DNA of 64,000 bases from an uncultured Robinsoniella sp. (lineage in GTDB: Bacteria; Bacillota; Clostridia; Lachnospirales; Lachnospiraceae), in NCBI GenBank assembly GCA_900540475.1, contig UQGG01000027.1, positions 1 to 64,000 of the forward strand, read 5' to 3'. Positions 32,449 to 40,247 of this stretch are shown one piece after another. Below the pieces are notes generated by a model that was not told the origin of the DNA, made no database searches, and saw nothing but the letters and a program-made list of their open reading frames with translations. Within the stretch, counting starts at the first letter, position 1. Each line of letters starts with the position of its first letter. A program made the position numbers and the translations under genes.

Positions 32449-33318
32449 ATGAAGAAAAAGATTTTGGCTGTAATTGGAATCAGCCTTCTGGCACTTGGAA
32501 TCTGGGGCTGTGCTGACAAAAAGAATTATGTCACAAGAAATACAGATATTGCAGATTCATTTCCGATTGAGGCGAAAGAGGCAAAAGAAAATCCCCAGCA
32601 GGCACAATCAGATGGTCCATATGCCGTTTTACATACCACGGCAGGCGATATTACGGTGATTCTGTATCCGGACCAGGCACCAAAAGCGGTAGAGAATTTT
32701 ATAAAACTTGCAGAGCAGGGATATTACGATCAAAGTCTGTTTCACTATGTTGTAAAAGACAGTATCATTCAAACCGGAATTCCTGCAGATGGAGCGGAAA
32801 AGAGCAGTTCTGGCAAACCATTTGAGGATGAATATGATGATGGACTGCATCATTTCTATGGAGCTTTGGCAATGGCAAACAGCGGGATTGATGCAAATGA
32901 GAGCCAGTTCTATTTTGTGGCAAGCCAGGAAATTCCGGAAGAAAAAAAGCTGGTGGAAGCAAATCTCTACATGAACGAATTGGTGCGTCAGGGAAACAGC
33001 GAACTGAATGAAAAAAATAAGCTATCAAAAATGAACGAAGAAGAGGTCGGTGAGTTTGAAGATGGGTTAAATAAAAAGATTCAGGCAATAGGGACAGAGG
33101 GTGTGCCTGAGTCGGAAGCCCAGAGATATCAGAATGCTGTTGAAACTTATATGACGATTGGGGGAGCTTATTATCTGGACTACAGCCACACGGTATTTGG
33201 ACAGGTTATAAAAGGATTAAATGTTGTAGATGGGATCTCTCAGGTCTATGTGGATACAGAGAGGAAACCAAAAAAGGACATTGTCATTAACAGTATAGAA
33301 ATAATACAAAAACTATAA
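32449..33318 (+). CDS. Cyclophilin-type peptidyl-prolyl isomerase lipoprotein
   Basis: 289 residues. A lipobox near LGIWGC marks a lipoprotein. The cyclophilin domain begins at about 60 (AVLHTTAGDITVILYPDQAPKAVENF). It has the DSIIQTG strand, LAMANSG with ESQFYFV, and HTVFGQVIKGLNVVD near the end. A charged helical insertion (about 165-235) is larger than in minimal cyclophilins. It probably helps fold exported proteins of this locus. The 89-bp gap before it is A/T-rich with a repeated ATTAAAGTAGAA. Confidence 0.88.
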   Translation: MKKKILAVIGISLLALGIWGCADKKNYVTRNTDIADSFPIEAKEAKENPQQAQSDGPYAVLHTTAGDITVILYPDQAPKAVENFIKLAEQGYYDQSLFHYVVKDSIIQTGIPADGAEKSSSGKPFEDEYDDGLHHFYGALAMANSGIDANESQFYFVASQEIPEEKKLVEANLYMNELVRQGNSELNEKNKLSKMNEEEVGEFEDGLNKKIQAIGTEGVPESEAQRYQNAVETYMTIGGAYYLDYSHTVFGQVIKGLNVVDGISQVYVDTERKPKKDIVINSIEIIQKL

Positions 33319-33406
33319 TCAGATCACAGGCGGCATTTGTCCTGCTTAAATGACTGTCTAAGATAAAGAAATTGACCGCCAGATACAGAAAGGAAAACCA
33401 GCGGAT

Positions 33407-33898
33407 ATGCGTACAGATATAAATAAAATTTCAAAAACAAAGGGAAAAAAATTGGTATTCACAGCAATAATATGCATTCTGCTATGTATGGCGGTAATTT
33501 GGAAAGGTTATAAGGAGTATCAGATGGATAAAAATGCAAAAAATGGAAATCCTGAAATAGAAGCATTACAGCAAATTGCAGATACCGGTAATTTCCACTT
33601 TCAGATTCTGGTAAACCCCAAATTTAAAAAGGGAGATGAGGAAGGGGAACTGATGATTACCAATCCGGTAGATAATCCATATCACATGTCGGTCAGTATA
33701 ACACTGGACAGCAGTGGAGAAGAGGTTTATTCATCCAAAGTCTTAAAACCCGGTGAGCGGATTCATTATGACCGCCTGGCGGTAAACTTAAGCCAGGGAG
33801 AGTATCCGACGACGGCAATGTTCACGGTATTGGATGAGGATACCCAGGAAAGTATGGGACAGGTTGCGGCACAGATTACCATCTCAGTGGAAGGATAA
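33407..33898 (+). CDS. Membrane-anchored small Ig-like protein, paralog 4
   Basis: 163 residues. The start is ATG 33407 behind AAAGGA. A transmembrane helix (about 16-32) precedes the shared domain: NPKFKKGDEEGELMITNPVDNPYHM, VYSSKVLKPGERIHYD, LSQGEYPTTAMFTV, MGQVAAQITISV. It lies apart from the other three paralogs, after the sortase and cyclophilin genes. Confidence 0.76.
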   Translation: MRTDINKISKTKGKKLVFTAIICILLCMAVIWKGYKEYQMDKNAKNGNPEIEALQQIADTGNFHFQILVNPKFKKGDEEGELMITNPVDNPYHMSVSITLDSSGEEVYSSKVLKPGERIHYDRLAVNLSQGEYPTTAMFTVLDEDTQESMGQVAAQITISVEG

Positions 33899-33914
33899 AG
33901 ATAATACCGTTACG

Positions 33915-34076
33915 ATGGATATGATAGGAACAAAGGCAGAAGGTACCTGGGCACAAAAAGACGGCAAGTATATTGTCACCTCCAATGGAGCAGATCAGGA
34001 ATACCTCCTTCAGGATGGTAAAATCATTGTGGAAGAAGAAGCAATGGGAAAAGTGACATTTGAAAAAAGTAATTAG
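33915..34076 (+). pseudogene. Fragment resembling a lipoprotein C-terminal domain
   Basis: A 53-codon frame from ATG 33915 reads MDMIGTKAEGTWAQKDGKY, then LQDGKIIVEEEA and TFEKSN. The same frame is open further upstream, within the 3' end of paralog 4. The pattern (EGTW, DGKIIVEE, TFEK) is like the small beta-barrel domain found at the end of many clostridial lipoproteins, so this looks like a leftover piece. It lacks a signal peptide and a good ribosome binding site. Confidence 0.5.
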
Positions 34077-34126
34077 GTTTTAATTAGTATAGATCAGGAA
34101 GTCTAGAAGAAGTGAGGTGCTTTAAG

Positions 34127-34573
34127 ATGGAACCCAAAATGCTGACAGATGATATGAGAATGTTTTTTATTCACGTAAATGATATTGAAAATGGAGTTGC
34201 TTCCGGAACCTTTATGAATCCAATCCAGAAAGAAGAAATTCCTTTTCATAATCTCAGTGATTTAATAGCAAAGATAGATGCTATGCTGCGTGACTTTAAA
34301 GAGCAGCCGATGGAGAATTTTACACCGCATCTGGAACCTTATTTGAATCATCCCTTCTTCTCAAAACGTTCCAGGTACTTTTTCTTTATTCACATTTATT
34401 ATATGGAATATGGGGACTGGCAGGGCAGCATGAGATACTCCGGGTGTAAAAAGGCGGTACTGTTTCGTGGAATTCTGGAGCTGCTGAGGATCATGCATGA
34501 AGTGATGGGAGCGCAGGGAGTACCGGGAATTTTGAGCAGCGGGTATCAAACGGCACCCATATTGAAAGGTTGA
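34127..34573 (+). CDS. Uncharacterised 148-residue protein
   Basis: The start is ATG 34127 behind GAGGTG. It has no signal peptide or membrane helix. The N-terminal half, with FFIHVNDIENGVASGTFMNP and a DLIAKIDAML helix, is typical of a small soluble protein. The C-terminal half contains YMEYGDWQGSM. I do not recognise the family. It is the second-last gene on the + strand of the surface locus and may be regulatory. Confidence 0.62.
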   Translation: MEPKMLTDDMRMFFIHVNDIENGVASGTFMNPIQKEEIPFHNLSDLIAKIDAMLRDFKEQPMENFTPHLEPYLNHPFFSKRSRYFFFIHIYYMEYGDWQGSMRYSGCKKAVLFRGILELLRIMHEVMGAQGVPGILSSGYQTAPILKG

Positions 34574-34620
34574 TATAATATGGAATGTAATCGAGAGAAA
34601 TGGGGTGTGAAGAATCTACT

Positions 34621-35331
34621 ATGAACCAAAAGAATATTCATTGCACACGTCTTTCCTGGGATGAATGGTATCTATTGGCAAAGAAATATTACGATGCGAA
34701 TCATTCATTAAAAATTCCATCCAAATACAAAACAGATGACGGACATCTGCTGGGACGCTGGATAGAAAGACAGCGTGCGGCATACCGTAATAAAGGAACT
34801 TATCGGATCGACGCCCGCAAAATTTACCTGTTAAATCAGATTGACATGATCTGGTCTCTGGAGATACGTACCGACTGGGATACCTGGTACCGTTATGCCC
34901 AAGATTATTTTGCAGAAAATGGAAGTATCAACCTTCCAAGGAATACTGTGTACAGACAATTTCCGCTGGGTGAATGGATCAGTTATCAGAGGAAACGTTA
35001 CTGGCAAAACAAAATGGATTTTCGTCAGCGCTATAAACTGGAGGAATTAAATATTACCTGGAAACTTAGAAAGCGCCGGCGTTGGATGGAATGGTACCAG
35101 GATGCAAAACTGTTTTATGAAAAAAACGGTCATCTGAATGTGCTTCCGGACTATGTAACCAAAGATGGCTTTCGATTAGGGTATTGGATCAATGCACAGC
35201 GGGAGCGTCAGCGCGGCATTCGCTCCTTCTGCCTGGATAAGGATAAAGTCGAAAAATTAAATCAAATTGGTATGCTGTGGGGACTTTACAGTTTGGGATT
35301 TGGAGAACATATGAAAACACCGGCGGAATAA
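34621..35331 (+). CDS. Protein of three helicase-associated (HA) domains
   Basis: 236 residues from ATG 34621; an in-frame ATG at 34600 is possible. The whole protein is three tandem repeats of about 70 residues, each starting W(D/M)xWYxxAKxYYxxNGxxNxP and containing LGxWIxxQR and LNxIxMxW. These are helicase-associated domains, normally appended to helicases and thought to bind nucleic acid; here no helicase is present. Repeat starts are near residues 13, 82 and 152. It could be a DNA-binding regulator of the locus, but that is inference. Confidence 0.8.
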   Translation: MNQKNIHCTRLSWDEWYLLAKKYYDANHSLKIPSKYKTDDGHLLGRWIERQRAAYRNKGTYRIDARKIYLLNQIDMIWSLEIRTDWDTWYRYAQDYFAENGSINLPRNTVYRQFPLGEWISYQRKRYWQNKMDFRQRYKLEELNITWKLRKRRRWMEWYQDAKLFYEKNGHLNVLPDYVTKDGFRLGYWINAQRERQRGIRSFCLDKDKVEKLNQIGMLWGLYSLGFGEHMKTPAE

Positions 35332-35346
35332 CAGCCGGTGTTTTTG
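35317..35346 (+). terminator. Terminator at the end of the surface locus
   Basis: ACACCGGC pairs with GCCGGTGT, followed by T residues. The stem overlaps the stop codon of the HA-domain gene. Confidence 0.88.
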
Positions 35347-35373
35347 TGTACGTAACTATCTATTCTTCTAGAT

Positions 35374-35628
35374 TTATGCAGCACGATTCATTTGATTAAC
35401 CTTATCGATGAATTCCTTTATATCCGGCACATAGGTATATGGAGCGTACTCTGAGTAAATTTCAGGATCGTCCAGTATTACAATTTGTACACCATCTGCT
35501 CTCAATGCTTCCAGAGTACCTGGAAGGCATCTGGCTTCATTAACAGATTTGCATTGATATGCCAGACAACCTTGTTTATCAAATATTTTAGCTATAATAT
35601 AGATTTTTCTATTTTCCAACTTTCTCAC
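35374..35628 (-). CDS. DUF6718-like small protein
   Basis: 84 residues from GTG 35628, overlapping the end of the RelA-like frame by 20 bp. It reads IYIIAKIFDKQGCLAYQCKS, VQIVILDDPEIYSEYAPY. This resembles the DUF6718 family of Firmicutes; no function is known. Overlap with the upstream gene implies co-expression. Confidence 0.65.
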   Translation of the reverse strand: MRKLENRKIYIIAKIFDKQGCLAYQCKSVNEARCLPGTLEALRADGVQIVILDDPEIYSEYAPYTYVPDIKEFIDKVNQMNRAA

Positions 35629-36279
35629 CTTCCCAATATTTTAACCTCTTTAAAAATCCTTGTTCGTCATTAAATTGTTTGTTGATATATTCCTGATACA
35701 ATAGTTTTCCTATTTCAACATTTTTATATTTATAAACATATCGATGGCTCCATATATTAAATTGATAATTTTCACCACACCACAACTGTACTTCTATTGG
35801 AAACGATAAATTATCTTTTTGATAATATAGATGTATTGCATGATATCCATCATCAATTTTTTTTCCTCTTCTCAAATCTACGACTCTAAAATAATCGGGA
35901 TATTTATTAGGATATTCGTCAAATCGCAGTCTAAATCCAAGTATATCGTTAAAACATTGCTTAAATCCACCGCCTGTTCTAATGGTTTTTTCATATTTAC
36001 GCATTATAGAATCATCACTTTTAAATCGTGAACCAATCAAATTTTCCTGTACTAAAACATCAATATAACTTGCGCGATATCTTGCGATATCCGCTAATAT
36101 AGTTTCCAGAGATGTATCACGTAATGAAATCTGTTTTAAACTTATACCCCTGCATACCGCTGACAAGTCTGCGGTATTGCATTAATAAGTAGTTTGAAAC
36201 GCTTTTGTTTCAAACTTCTTCCTAATGTGGATTTGTAAGACAAAATATCTAAGGTTTCTTTTGGAATATATAAATCCAT
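35609..36279 (-). pseudogene. RelA/SpoT-domain protein with a one-base frameshift
   Basis: The C-terminal part (35609 to about 36150) holds a (p)ppGpp-synthetase-like fold: RFKSDDSIMRKYEK, DILGFRLRFDE, DDGYHAIHLYY and PIEVQLWC. That frame has no convincing start. A second frame from ATG 36279, behind AGGTGG, encodes 45 residues and stops at 36142. The two overlap at a run of four C (four G in the gene) at 36147-36150. One extra G there would fuse them into a 223-residue protein. The gene may be broken, slippage-controlled, or the base may be missing from the assembly. The size fits a small alarmone synthetase or a related toxin-type nucleotidyltransferase. Confidence 0.7.
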
Positions 36280-36371
36280 ACCTATTCACCACCTTTTGTG
36301 AGTAGTATATCATATTTAAACCTAATAATCATTATATATATCATATTTTTCCGCACATGTTAATGTCTAAG

Positions 36372-36407
36372 TATAAAACTGCATCAACAAAAGATGTTGA
36401 TGCAGTT
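36372..36407 (-). terminator. lysA terminator
   Basis: AACTGCATCAACA pairs perfectly with TGTTGATGCAGTT around a 5-nt loop. On the minus strand it is followed by TTTTAT. The remaining 36280-36371 holds nothing recognised. Confidence 0.85.
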
Positions 36408-36437
36408 AATTGATTTATTAATAAAATATTATTTTTC

Positions 36438-37697
36438 TCACAGCAATACCAAATGATTCTTCAAATCCTCCAGAGTTTCCCGTTCCCGTATTACCACAAC
36501 GTCCCCATTTTCCCGGATTAAGATTTCAGCAGGGCGAAGACGGTTGTTATAATTTGAGCTCATAACATAACCATAGGCACCAGCATCCAGAATGCCCAAA
36601 ATGTCACCTTCCTGGATTTCGGGAAGAAGTCTGTCTTTTGCCAGAATATCTCCGCTTTCGCATATATTTCCTACGATGGTTACGGTTTCCTCCTGAAGGG
36701 AAGGTGTATCATTCCCGCGATAAATTTCAACGCCATGGTATGAATCGTATAAAATAGGACGTGAAAGTACATTAAATCCCGTATCACAGCCTACATATTT
36801 ATTATTGTAATTATATTTTATGGAATGTACCCCGCTTAAGAGGACCCCGCATTCGGCACTGATATAACGTCCGGGTTCGATGCGGAAAGTGATCTGTCTT
36901 CCATATTCTTTCGTGAATTGAAAGAGAGCTTCATCAATTTTTCCACCCAGCTCTTGCAGATCGAGAGGTGCTTCCCCATCTTCTTTTTTATAGGGGATGC
37001 CAAATCCGCCGCCCATATCTATGAATTCCAGACCCGGGAACTGTTTTGCTATTTCGAATAAAGAATCCAGACTTTTAACGAAAGCGTCTCCGGTCATAAA
37101 AAGTGATCCGATATGCTGGTTGATACCGGCAAGGGTTAGTTTAAATTTCTCTAAGATTTCTTTTACCTGAGGGATAAATACCGGGTCCACTCCGAATTTT
37201 GTTTTCTTTCCGGCAGTTACTACTTTTTCATGGTGACCGGCACCAACTCCTGGGTTAAAACGGATGGCGACACGGCTTCCAGGCGCCAGGCGTCCATAGC
37301 GTTCTAACTGACTGATGGAATCTACGCTTACCAGAACACCTTCCGAAATGGCATACTGCATTTCCTCATCGGATACATTATTTCCAATATAGAATATTTC
37401 ATGGGATGTAAAACCTGCCATTTTTTCTATATAAATCTCTCCCGGGGACATAGCATCGACTTCCAATCCCTCTGACCGTACAATTTGAAGGAGGGCAGGA
37501 TTGCTGTTTGCCTTTGCAGAAAAGTCCACTACGAACTTAGGATACGAGACCATATTTTTAAGATCACGGCAGCGTTGTCTTAAAATTCTTTCATTATATA
37601 CGTAAACCGGTGTGCCGTAAGCGGCGGCTAATTCCACCGGATCATGATTTTCGAAGAAGTGAGTCTGATCGGTTACTTTTGTGTAAATCTTTTGCAT
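36438..37697 (-). CDS. lysA: Diaminopimelate decarboxylase
   Basis: A 419-residue PLP enzyme of the fold III (alanine-racemase-like barrel) group. The Schiff-base Lys lies in FSAKANSNP (about 63). HIGSLF, the Gly-rich FIDMGGGFGIPY and the EPGRY phosphate-binding motif follow, with CESGDILA near the C-terminus, which supplies the second active-site part. It catalyses the last step of lysine synthesis, from meso-diaminopimelate. The start is ATG 37697 with GGAGGTCAAAT upstream. It is divergent from a LysR gene that may control it. Confidence 0.93.
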   Translation of the reverse strand: MQKIYTKVTDQTHFFENHDPVELAAAYGTPVYVYNERILRQRCRDLKNMVSYPKFVVDFSAKANSNPALLQIVRSEGLEVDAMSPGEIYIEKMAGFTSHEIFYIGNNVSDEEMQYAISEGVLVSVDSISQLERYGRLAPGSRVAIRFNPGVGAGHHEKVVTAGKKTKFGVDPVFIPQVKEILEKFKLTLAGINQHIGSLFMTGDAFVKSLDSLFEIAKQFPGLEFIDMGGGFGIPYKKEDGEAPLDLQELGGKIDEALFQFTKEYGRQITFRIEPGRYISAECGVLLSGVHSIKYNYNNKYVGCDTGFNVLSRPILYDSYHGVEIYRGNDTPSLQEETVTIVGNICESGDILAKDRLLPEIQEGDILGILDAGAYGYVMSSNYNNRLRPAEILIRENGDVVVIRERETLEDLKNHLVLL

Positions 37698-37790
37698 GAT
37701 ATTTGACCTCCATGTAGTTTTGATGAGATATTGTTATATTGTTTAAAGTTGATTTATATGAATTAGCAGTTAATAAATGAAAGTTTTATG

Positions 37791-37858
37791 GACTACTAAT
37801 AAAAACGTAATCTGTAGATTTGCGTTATACTTTTTGGATATTTAGTCCAGATTAAAAA
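37791..37858. promoter_or_regulatory. Palindromic region between lysA and the LysR gene
   Basis: GGACTA and TAGTCC (37791-37796 and 37853-37858) enclose a central imperfect palindrome, AACGTAATCT-GT-AGATTTGCGTT. A further ATCGAT-n4-ATCGAT repeat lies at 37924-37939. Placement in a divergent LysR intergenic region suggests operator sites. Confidence 0.5.
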
Positions 37859-37959
37859 CTATATCTTGACTTATTATAACGTTTTATTTATTATTTGTAT
37901 AATGAATCTTTATGGATAGAATAATCGATAATATCGATCATACAGGAGATGATAATCCC

Positions 37960-38835
37960 ATGAATATTGAAAATCTAAAAACATTTCTTACCCTGTCGGA
38001 ACTTAAAAATTTTACCCAGACGGCAGACCAGTACTATATTGTGCAGTCCACGGTGACAAACCGCATTATGGAATTGGAAAAGGAGCTGGGAAAGAAGCTG
38101 TTTATCAGGCAGAAGAAGTCTGTGGAACTGACAGAAGAGGGCAGGCGTTTTCTTCCATATGCCAAGCGTATTGTGGAGCTGGAGCATACAGCGGTTATGG
38201 AGCTGGGGATGCTGCACAGTTTTGCAGAACACCTGCGCATAGGAACGGTTAATACGGTATATGACTGCCATTTAACAAAATGCATGTCCGGGATTTTGCG
38301 GGAATGCCCGGATATTTCGGTGAAGGTTATTATTGACCATTCCAATACACTGATCCGGATGCTGCAGGACGGGACTTTAGATGTGATTTTTACCTTTGTG
38401 CCTGTGGAGAGAACCGGTTTTACCTGTATTCCATTTCAGACAGATGAACTGGTACTGGTGACTTCGTGGAATAATACGGAACATGAGCAGGGCATTTCCA
38501 GGGAAATACTGCAGAATCTGTATTATCTCTACTGTGATTTTGTGTTAGGGGAAGGGGGCAACTTCATGCGGGATATGTTCCCGAAAAAGAATCCTTTTCC
38601 ATTTGAAATTGATAAAAGTACGAAATTGCTTCCTTATCTGCTGGATGGAATCGGATACAGCTTTCTGCCACGCAGCTTTGTGGGAAAGTATCTGGCGGAT
38701 CAAAGATTAAGAGAAATACCGCTGCTGGATTTTGCTGCGCCTGTAATTCAAAGTTATTTTATTACCAAAGAGTTAAAGACGCAGAAAAAAGCAGTGACGG
38801 ATTTTAAAAACCGAATATATTCAGCCGGGGAATAG
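37960..38835 (+). CDS. LysR-family regulator
   Basis: 291 residues from ATG 37960, behind AGGAGA; the open frame extends upstream to 37912 but lacks a site there. The N-terminal winged helix (MNIENLKTFLTLSELKNFTQTADQYYI, then STVTNRIMELEKELGKKLF) is typical. The C-terminal effector domain starts at about 85. Divergence from lysA makes diaminopimelate or lysine a reasonable guess as effector, by analogy with LysR/LysA pairs. Confidence 0.88.
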   Translation: MNIENLKTFLTLSELKNFTQTADQYYIVQSTVTNRIMELEKELGKKLFIRQKKSVELTEEGRRFLPYAKRIVELEHTAVMELGMLHSFAEHLRIGTVNTVYDCHLTKCMSGILRECPDISVKVIIDHSNTLIRMLQDGTLDVIFTFVPVERTGFTCIPFQTDELVLVTSWNNTEHEQGISREILQNLYYLYCDFVLGEGGNFMRDMFPKKNPFPFEIDKSTKLLPYLLDGIGYSFLPRSFVGKYLADQRLREIPLLDFAAPVIQSYFITKELKTQKKAVTDFKNRIYSAGE

Positions 38836-38849
38836 AAGTGTATTGTATT

Positions 38850-40247
38850 TTACTCAAACCACTCATGGTTATAGTGCTTCAGGAATTCGTCAGCCTCAGC
38901 GGGACCATTCGTTTCCGGTGTATAGGAATATACGGGAAGGTTTTGCTTGTAGTACACCTTTCGAATATTCTCAATAAATTTCCAGCTGGTTTCGATCTGG
39001 TCCCATTGGGAAAACCAGGAGCGCTCACCCTGCATACATGCATCCAGCATCCGTTCATAGGCTTCCGGCGTATTAATTCGGAAAATATCCAGACAGCTCT
39101 GGCAGAAATCCATTTTAGTCTGGATGATTTCCTCTGTATCGCCGGGATTTTTAATATTAAACTGAAGGTATACGCCTTCCGTTGGCTGGATTTTAATATT
39201 CAGAATGTTCGGTGCAATCTCGGGTGAGGAGCGGCGGAATACAATCGCCACATCCATTTCCCGGTGGCCCATTTTCTTTCCGGTGCGGATATAAAAGGGC
39301 ATGTTTTTCCAGCGTTTATTGTCTACAAAGAGGCGGAGGGCGGCATAGGTCTCTGTTGCAGAATCCGGTGCCACATTTTTTTCCTCCAGATAGCCATCAT
39401 ACTGTCCAAGGAGAAGGGAGTCTTTTATATTTTTAGCCTTGACAGGACGCAGAGAGCGCAGTACTTTGATCTGTTCTGCATGCATTTCCGAACCGGAAAA
39501 CTGTTCCGGCTGTTCCATCGCTACGATAGACAATATCTGAAACAGATGATTCTGTACCATATCCTTCAGCGCTCCGCTGGAATCATAATAGCCGCCTCTT
39601 GTTTCCACGCCTACGTCTTCCAGAGCAGAAATCTGAATGCATTCAATATGCTCTGCACTCCAGAGATTGCTGAAAATAGGATTGGTAAAGCGTATGGTCT
39701 GGATATTGCGGACCATTTCTTTTCCCAGATAATGATCGATCCGATAAATCTGGTCAGGGGAAAAGAATGACTCCATTTTCTGGTTCAGCGCATCTGCAGC
39801 GGCGAGCGTTTCACCGAAAGGCTTCTCGATGATAACCTTTCCGTTTTCCGCACCGTCTACGCCGGTCAGCCCTTCCACAATTATTCCGAAGAAACGCGGG
39901 GCTACGGCAAAATAGAAGATATGGGAATAAAGCCCATGCTCCTGATAATAGCTGTTTAATCCTTCATATGCCTCCTGGTCTGAAAAATCCATCTGGTAAT
40001 AATGGATCCTGGATGCAAAACCGGCAAAATCCTCTTCGGTATAGGGGAGTCTGGAGAACTTAGATACCCAGTCCCGGGCAATTGTCCGGTAATCATCATC
40101 GCTGTAACTGCGCCTTCCGATAATGACGATCCGGTCTTCCACGCCAAGCCGTCCGGAGACACACATATTGTAAAGAGCCGGCAGAAGCTTACGGAATGTC
40201 AGATCTCCGGTTCCGCCGAATATAGTAAATGTCAGATTTTGATTCAT
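38850..40247 (-). CDS. zwf: Glucose-6-phosphate 1-dehydrogenase
   Basis: 465 residues. NADP-binding GGTGDLTFRKLLPALYN lies at the N-terminus. The substrate and catalytic motif RIDHYLGKEMVRN and the EKPFG segment are present. The ATG at 40247 overlaps the gnd stop (ATGA), so zwf is translationally coupled to gnd. It oxidises glucose 6-phosphate to 6-phosphogluconolactone, feeding the lactonase encoded nearby. Confidence 0.95.
   Translation of the reverse strand: MNQNLTFTIFGGTGDLTFRKLLPALYNMCVSGRLGVEDRIVIIGRRSYSDDDYRTIARDWVSKFSRLPYTEEDFAGFASRIHYYQMDFSDQEAYEGLNSYYQEHGLYSHIFYFAVAPRFFGIIVEGLTGVDGAENGKVIIEKPFGETLAAADALNQKMESFFSPDQIYRIDHYLGKEMVRNIQTIRFTNPIFSNLWSAEHIECIQISALEDVGVETRGGYYDSSGALKDMVQNHLFQILSIVAMEQPEQFSGSEMHAEQIKVLRSLRPVKAKNIKDSLLLGQYDGYLEEKNVAPDSATETYAALRLFVDNKRWKNMPFYIRTGKKMGHREMDVAIVFRRSSPEIAPNILNIKIQPTEGVYLQFNIKNPGDTEEIIQTKMDFCQSCLDIFRINTPEAYERMLDACMQGERSWFSQWDQIETSWKFIENIRKVYYKQNLPVYSYTPETNGPAEADEFLKHYNHEWFE

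Noticed and set aside
38838..39770. Plus-strand frames opposite zwf
   Set aside because: They are shadows; zwf on the minus strand has complete catalytic motifs and is coupled to gnd.
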